A DNA stretch of 64,000 nucleotides. Source: Pipra filicauda. Lineage: Eukaryota > Chordata > Aves > Passeriformes > Pipridae. The notes under the pieces were generated by a model. That model had not been told where the DNA came from and did not search any database. It saw nothing but the letters and a program-made list of their open reading frames with translations. Location: the NCBI RefSeq assembly GCF_003945595.2, contig NW_024104293.1, forward strand, positions 616,501 to 680,500, given 5' to 3'. A program made the translations under genes and the position numbers. This document shows, one piece after another, positions 57,122 through 64,000 of this stretch. Positions within the stretch are counted from its first letter, which is position 1. Each line of letters begins with the position of its first letter.

Positions 57122-59949
57122 GGCTGTAATTCCCTGGGCTCAATCACGTTCTGCATGGGTGGGGTGCCAGATGAGGGAAAACACAAGTTTTGTGTGGATG
57201 AACAGCTTTTGGCTCAAGCAGAAAATTATTTATTTGTCTTCACTGCTGCTCTCATTGAGCCCCTTGTCATCCCTGGATCTGGTTTAACTCTGTTGCTGCT
57301 TCTCTGAGTACGTACAACTTTTCCATCTGCATGTTTTATCCCAGCTTACTTCTGCATTCCACCTCGATTTGCCCTCTGTCACTGCTTCATTTTCTTCTTA
57401 AATTCCTGACTTGATTAATTAGCTTTGTTTTCCACTCCTGACTCTACACTAACTTCCATGTATTTTCCTGTGCTGGAGTTCCTTCCTGATCCAGGTCATT
57501 GTGCTGTTCTCGTTCAGATTATCCCTGAAGATTGGCTTCCTGACATCAGGAATGTTCCATTTGTCATTTCTGATGTTTCTGTACGTTTTTGATGTTCAGT
57601 TGTGCTCTATTCTGGGCAGTGCAGCGTCACCCTGGCAGCGCTGGGCCTCAGGAAAGGGAGAATGCCTTTGCTCCCTGACACAGAGGAGAGCAGATCTGGA
57701 GAAGAGATTTCTTCTTTGGAGTGGGATGTCAGGAGAGGCATCACCACTTGCAGGTTGCAAATACAAAGGCAGTTGAAAAAGCTGCAAATCTGGGGTGAAG
57801 TTCCGATTCCCTCTGCTGGTGTTTCTGCACAGCTGGGATGGCCACATGATGGCAATGTCGCACCTCGGCGATGTGCCCCGTTCCCTGCTGGAAGGGGCCG
57901 ATGGCTTGAGCTCTGTTTCAGTGTTGCTAAAGGTTTTCCACCAGAGGCACCGGAAATTTTCTCTCTCCCCCTAAAACCTGCCTTTTTTTGTTTGTTCGTT
58001 TGGTGTTTTGCCCTGATCTAAACCTATCATATTTTCAGTCTCCTCAATTAATAGTCACATCCTTAGGGGATGGGAGTCAAATCCCAAGCTACCCAGTTGG
58101 ATGGATTAATTGGAAGAGTGTTCCAAGTGTGTTTCTGTGTGTACAGCATCAGCCTTTGGCCCCTTTGCCAGTGTTGTCCCTCCCCAGGAGCCACCATCCT
58201 GATACAGATGATGGCAGATGGATCACTGGAAACTCAAAACGTGGGTTAACAACTTCACATCTCCTGTACAATTATGTTTAAAATTATAATTATATCCCTG
58301 CCTATCCCAACTATACTTGGAGGGGACCCGGACATAATTATAACTTTAGGGAATTTTTTCACTTATTACTAAAATGCAGCCCTCTCTGGGGCAGAGGGCA
58401 GGAGGTGTTGATTAGTGCCCCACAACAAGGTACAAACGTTCACAGGAGGAACTGGAGGGGAATGCTTTATCCAGTGAAAACCACAGGGAAAACTTACATG
58501 GTCAGTCCATAATGACTCAGGTTGGAAGGGAGCCAGGATCCAAGCCAGGTGTTCTGCTCCTAGGGAAAAAAAACCCATAATGATCAGGGCTGGGATTTTT
58601 TTAAAAAAATCCAAATATTAGCTAAAACCTGGTATCTCTCCAGACTAAAAAGCACACAGAAATTCTGATCCGTCCCAACGTGTCCAGTCTGGACCTGATT
58701 TTACTGATTTCAACGTAGGATATTGGGATTTCTGAAGACGTCTTTTGGAAATGAAGTTGTGTGCATTGATTAGGCAAAAGCTGATGCATGATTATATGGA
58801 ATCAGGATGATTCTATTCCCCAAGCTAAACCATGATCTGGTTCCACAGCCTGGTCCAAGTGTCCTCTGTGTGTGTGAGGGGCTCTGGCACTTCCCTCGAT
58901 AACGCTGCACTTAGGACAAGGACGGGTCCTTTGTTTTGCCTCTGAAATGTGTTGAAATTCTGTTGCGTTTCTTAGTACAGCCTGGTGCAAAATAATCTCT
59001 ATTGGAAGCATTTTACAGATGACTTCATTCAGTAAGGAGTTTATCTGAGTTCAAAGTCCAGAGCAGTCACATGGTCCCTTAACAGCCAGAGACTCGATGT
59101 TCCTGCGCAGCCCCAAGATTTTAAAAATAAGGAATAAAGGACGCGAAGGAAGAAGCAGCATCTGTCCACAGCTCCTCATAACCACAGCCAGACAACTTAA
59201 ACCCAAGCTGCTGTGGCATAACCTGCCTCCACACTCCACAGTCTCCAGCTCATTGGACAGAGTGGGATATCTTGTGCCGCAGGAACTCTGGCTCCCGGCT
59301 CCGGAGTGGAGCCCTGGTGCTCTGCATTCTGCCACCAGGCCATAAAGATTAGCCAGGATTTAGGGCCTGAGTTGGGAACGTTTCCTGCTCAGGCTCCTGT
59401 TAAAGTCAGACCTTCACAAAACCGTTCCACCAAACTTTCCTTACCTGGCTTGTCCAGTCTCAAAGTGATTGGAATTATCACGTTGCTTCCTGAGATTTTT
59501 CCAGAGCTCCATTATCTTTTTGTTTCCCTTTAAGCCTAAAAATAAGTATTTTTCCCTTTTCTGTCTATTAAAGATAGAATTGAAAACGACAGAGCAGCAA
59601 ACAGTCTGTAAGGGGAATGACAAACAAGGACATTTAAATGCCACAGGTAGGGTAACCAGGTTAAATTTTAGGACAGCAAAAATCTTAGGGAAAAATTAGA
59701 GAAATAACCCAGCATTTTGATTATTTAAAAAAAAAATTCCCATTCTACTGAGTGTGGTCACACTAGAGATGCTAGGTGGAGAATTTCTTCCATATTAATT
59801 ATAAAGTGTTGTGAGGATGCTTTGTTTGTCAAACAATTGGACAGATTTCCTCTTGTCCTAAGAAAGAGCCAAGGACCTTGCCAAGAGCCTGTGTTTGTAG
59901 ACAGAAAATATAAAAGACCAAAATGAAAGTTTAGAGATGGAAAGAGACT
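57122..59949. other. Noncoding region, nothing recognised
   Basis: This is AT-rich sequence with short chance frames on both strands (longest about 139 codons near 57602-58021). I see no family motif, convincing exon, RNA gene or clear transposon. Synteny suggests it could be intronic to RGL1, but that is not shown here. Confidence 0.4.
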
Positions 59950-60027
59950 TTATATATATATATTGCATATAACATTGTATGTTTTACACATATACATATC
60001 AAATAAATTATATATATATAAAAAATA
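59950..60027. repeat. (TA)n microsatellite pair
   Basis: Two TATATA runs are separated by about 40 bp of AT-rich sequence. Confidence 0.85.
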
Positions 60028-63000
60028 TTCTGCTTTGTCTTCTTCCCATTTAAAGTGAAGATGATTCTTGGGAGTCAAAGCAACATATTTAATTCTTAGA
60101 AAATATCAGCTCAGGAAATAATTTAAGATTCAGGGTCAAATGATTCATGAGCACACAGATTTGCTTCCATGAAGATCAGCGGAGCTTGGATGGTTTCCAG
60201 AATCACAGGGCCAGGGAAAATTTTACCAGTTACTGGCATAAGTGTTATGAGACGGGCAGAAATGTTCCTTTTAATTTTGGTATGAACTATGAGCCACATA
60301 CAATGTTCAGTCCAAGTGTGAGCTCGTTTCTCCTTGTCTCTTTTCAAGGCCTTCTTTAGGGATGAATGGAGTTGTGCTGGCAGAAAACCCGTTGGAGTTG
60401 TGACTCCACTCTGTTCACAGGGTAAAACAGGCAAATCCTAATTAGTAGTGCAGTAATTACACCTATCATCCCCTCCTTCCAAAGTAGCTGCCTGGTGATT
60501 GCAATCAAACTGACAAATGCTGGCTTGTATGTCAAGGAAAAAGAGGAGGCAGAATTTGGTGTTCTTTGGGAACAGATGCCAGGGATGCTTTAACTGTGGG
60601 CTGTGAGCCTGGGCATCCCAAACAACTCATATTTCTCCATTTAGGTGCCCTGTGTTCTTTTACCATGCAGGGATGAGCATTGGCTAAATAACACAATTTA
60701 AGATTTGCTGCTCTGAACCCAATTATCAGCCTTGCCTGACTTCCCTGGAGATTTAACTCTTGAGTCTCTTCCAGAACTCAGCTATGACCTCAGATGCTTT
60801 GTATTTTGGGATTTAAATGTAAGGAAGTTAGCAAGTAGTATACGGATTTTCAAATTAAAGCCCAAGGAGCAGTCTGAGCATAGCAGGACTTCTTGGCTGT
60901 AATCCTTGGATTAAGCATTGGCTTTCCTTGCACTTGTAAATAGACATTGTGTTTCTCAGGAAAAAAAGTAATGTCCATCAAAATAATCTTGAATCCTGGG
61001 GAGATACAGTGATAGCTGCATTGTTAGAATTGCATGTGGAAAGAGATTTACAGTAAATTTCTTGGTGTTCAGATTAAACTGGACAATATCCTTATGTGTC
61101 GATGGCAGCTGCTAGGATTGCAGCCACAGAACTATCCAACCCCATCTGGCAACTCTTCCCTCCCCACAACAAGGGTGACATAACTACAGGGCTTAAAAAT
61201 GTTAAATACTTAAATAAAAGTAGAAATAAAAACTTAGTAATGTTTGCACTGCTGCTGGACACAGAAGCTTTTCCACGGCTTTGGTGGCGTTCAGATCAGG
61301 TTGTTAATGAGTCCTGTGTTGTTGTGAGAGAGCTGGAAATAACATCTCCCCAGATCTTACCAAATCTTATCAAAGGCATCGTGCACTTCTTTGCCAGTTT
61401 GCCCTTTTGGTTTCAGCCCCTCTTTCTTTTTATAAGGATTTGTTCCTAGGCTGCCAGGCCTGAATGGAGAATGGGAAGTCACTCCAGCTGTTTTCCTCGT
61501 GTTGGCACTCTGTGCTGAACAGGAATTGCTGAGCAAAGAACATAATTTCCCCAGAGATGTTTGCTGGGGTAGCACAGTCTGGATTTTTTTTTTTTTTTAA
61601 TTAGAAGTTCCTGCCAAATACTATCATCAAGGGTTGGGGGAGGAGGGGAGGCAGGGAGGGAAAGAAATACATAAAGTCTGAAATCCACTTGGAAGAGCAA
61701 GAAACCCGCCTGGGAAAGCAAGAGCAGTGTTTTTCTCTACAGAACTCTTGCTTTTTAACATATAACAGTTTATACAGAAAAGAGGACTAGGACTTTTTTT
61801 TTCCTTTCCCTCTTCCATGAATCTTGGTTCTGACTGTTGCTTCTCCAACAAAGTTGGAGGGATTGTGCAACTTTGCACTTGGTTTTGGACTAGCCAGTGG
61901 AACAAAAAATAAGCAGAATTCCTTCTCTTAAGAGGGTGCCAAATTACCAAGTGCCATCATTCCACATTGTGGTGATAAATGCACGGCTGGTCATGGCTTG
62001 CAGTGAGCCTAAATTCTCTATTTTTTCCTTAAAAAAAGATATAAGGCTGTGGCTTCCTTGCTTTCATTTTGCTTTACAAAAGAAAGGTTAAAGAAACAAG
62101 CTGTAAAGAATAATTAAGATGTATTTGGGGGAAGAGGAAGATAAAGAGCCATTTGACTTCTTGCTTGCAGGTTTAATTCAGGATAAATGTGTAGTGACAG
62201 AAATATACTGGGACCTGATGCTATCTGATGCTGGGACCTGATGCTGAATGTGGAATGCATTGGGTGCTTTATTCCAGTCCTCAGTGCACTGGTGACCACT
62301 TTATTTGTACTTCTGTATTATTTTGCATTATTTGACACTGTCTGGTGTTCTTGCTGGCAGCATTACTCAACTTATTGCCTTGCAGTCTGAATAGGCCTAC
62401 CTAGTAAGGTGATTTCAGGTAAGAACTGATTTGTGGATGAAAGATGGAATGTTTTAGCTCCTTGTTTTGAGGATGCTGCTAAATCCCTGTAATGCAGAAG
62501 GCAGCTGTGGCCATACCAAGAGTGACCAACTGCCTGTATAGTCCTGACAGTTCAGCTGTGGACAAGTATGAATAACTTTTTACAGGAAATTTTCCTCCAT
62601 GGATCCTCTCAGTGTTCAGCTTATAACCCCAAGTGAAAGAATTTAATATTCCTTTGACTTTCTGGGGTGTGCTTTAGTACAACTGCATAATTATTAATTA
62701 TCTGCTCTAGGTTTTGATTTCCAATGCAGCTCATCTCCCCGAGCACAGTAACATATGGCACAATTAACATGCTGTTTATAATACGCCCTTGAAAAGAGGA
62801 TCTTCCATCCTGGTTGTTGGTGTGTTTCCAGCTGTTCTCCAGAGAACAAAACAGTTGCTTCTGCACCAACTTTTTTTACAACTTTGTGTAACGTTGTTCA
62901 ACTTTGGCCAGTTTTGAAGTTCTTGGTTTTTACTGAGGAAATCTTCAGGTGAAAATGTGGAAACATGTCTTTAGTAATGTCATCCTGATACAGTGGATGG

Positions 63001-63322
63001 GGTTTGAGTTTGCCGTGTCCGTTGCCAATAGTCTAGGTGACAGATGTGAATTTTTTCTAAAATTTTCCACTCTGTTACTACCAATACAGGAGGATTTCCC
63101 CTTCACAGGCTTTGGTTTACGTTTTTTATTTTGCTTTTTGGGTTTTGTGTAATTCCTCTGTGAAGATCATCTGGAGGAGAACTGGGGGAACTGTCAAAAC
63201 ACAGGTTGTTTCCTGGCATTGTCTAGAGCATTGCGGGTTTTCCACCTCCTTCCTGTCTTTTGTTTCTGGGTTGATAATGTTGTCTTTAAATAACCTCAAA
63301 TAAAAATATTTAAGCCCGTAGC
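60028..63322. other. Noncoding region, nothing recognised
   Basis: No gene is recognised. A 103-codon - strand frame at 60123-60434 is the most protein-like, but it has no family resemblance and no splice or promoter support. A short tandem duplication of GGGACCTGATGCT lies near 62210-62245. Confidence 0.4.
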
Positions 63323-63572
63323 CTCGGCATCTCAGGTGCAGATTTATGGGCAGCCCAGGGCATTCCAGGGGCAGCAAGACCTTTTCTGTCCCGGCACCTT
63401 TTTTCTGGGAGGAATCTTCATTCATATTCAATTTTGGGGGGCAGAATAGAAATTTCAGCACTAGGCTTAAGATTCCTCCCAGACAAAAGATACAGAAGGG
63501 GCCAGCACAGAAAGGTCTTGCTGTCCATGGAGTGCCCTGGGCTGCCCATAAATCTGTACCTGAGAGCCTGAG
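63323..63572. repeat. Long imperfect inverted repeat (about 100-bp arms, 50-bp loop)
   Basis: The left arm 63323-63418 and right arm 63469-63572 are reverse complements with scattered mismatches and small indels. Shared blocks include CAGATTTATGGGCAGCCCAG, CAGCAAGACCTT and CTGGGAGGAATCTT. It would fold into a long hairpin. It is not recognised as a named repeat. Confidence 0.9.
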
Positions 63573-63660
63573 AATATGGCATTTCTTTCCTGGGGAAAAG
63601 GGCTGTCTTTTGCTTTCAGGAGCCCAGCGTGGAAACTTTGGGATTCTGTCTCTCAAAAGT

Positions 63661-63752
63661 GAATAAAAATTAAAAAAAATAAAATAAAAATAAAATAAAA
63701 ATAAAAATAATAATAAAAAAATAAAATAAAATCAAAACAAAGTAAAATAAAA
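63661..63752 (+). repeat. A-rich (AAAATA)n tract
   Basis: This is an interrupted AAAATA/AAATAA simple repeat 88 bp after the inverted repeat. It could be the decayed tail of a retroposed sequence or a plain microsatellite. Confidence 0.88.
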
Positions 63753-64000
63753 CAGAAGCATTCTGTGGGGCAGAACACAGCAGTCATTCCTCTCCAGGGC
63801 AGGGAGGGAATGTTTTGAGGGCCCACATGCAGCTGCTCCAGATTACTGGAGTTAACAAGGAAAAACAGTCATTTCCTGACCCACCTATTATCATTTGGGT
63901 CTTGGAAGGCACCTGGGAGCCTCCTTTAGTGGCTCCTGGGTGGAGCCGTGGCTATTAAAGGGGTAGGTGGGGACACCCTGGGCATTTGCTTCTGGCAACA

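Overview
This is a gene-rich piece of a vertebrate nuclear genome, almost certainly from a bird. The introns are spliceosomal, the genes are vertebrate orthologues, and the interspersed repeats are 3' ends of the CR1 LINE family that dominates avian genomes. I cannot name the species from sequence alone. The gene order SMG7 (+), NCF2 (-), ARPC5 (-), APOBEC4 (-) matches the order I recall for human 1q25.3, so this is a conserved syntenic block.

Layout. Bases 1-5036 are the 3' part of SMG7 intron 1; the exon carrying the start codon lies upstream of the window. SMG7 coding exons 2-23 run from 5037 to 32865 on the + strand, followed by a 3' UTR of about 2.2 kb. NCF2 (p67phox) converges on it from the - strand: 15 coding exons between 44772 (ATG) and 36046 (stop), which I could join in frame into a complete 519-residue protein. 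ARPC5 (- strand, 52612 to 48898) is complete in four exons and encodes 151 residues. Its first intron is a minor-spliceosome AT-AC intron with a near-consensus U12 5' splice site and branch site. A CpG-rich promoter region surrounds ARPC5 exon 1, and a G-rich minisatellite of about 710 bp begins some 65 bp upstream of its ATG. A reversed CR1 LINE abuts the far side of the minisatellite. APOBEC4 (- strand, 56139 to 55174) follows as one coding exon. From about 57 to 64 kb I find no convincing coding exon. Synteny suggests this could be part of an RGL1 first intron, but no RGL1 exon is visible. Near the right end lies a long imperfect inverted repeat (63323-63572) next to an A-rich tract.

Function. 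The genes are neighbours by descent, not an operon. SMG7 is a 14-3-3-like adaptor of nonsense-mediated mRNA decay. NCF2 is the Rac-binding activator subunit of the phagocyte NADPH oxidase. ARPC5 is the smallest subunit of the Arp2/3 actin nucleator. APOBEC4 is a poorly understood member of the zinc-dependent cytidine deaminase family. NCF2 and ARPC5 both act in phagocytes (oxidative burst and actin branching), but nothing in the sequence shows co-regulation.

I found no undescribed gene system. The observations most worth checking are the ARPC5 AT-AC intron, the promoter-proximal minisatellite, the 63.3-63.6 kb inverted repeat, the LINE C-terminal zinc-knuckle remnant at 54.3-54.5 kb, and an APOBEC4 that lacks the lysine-rich tail of the human protein. 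Exon boundaries were set by eye from splice consensus, reading phase and remembered orthologue sequence; none has been confirmed by alignment or transcript data.
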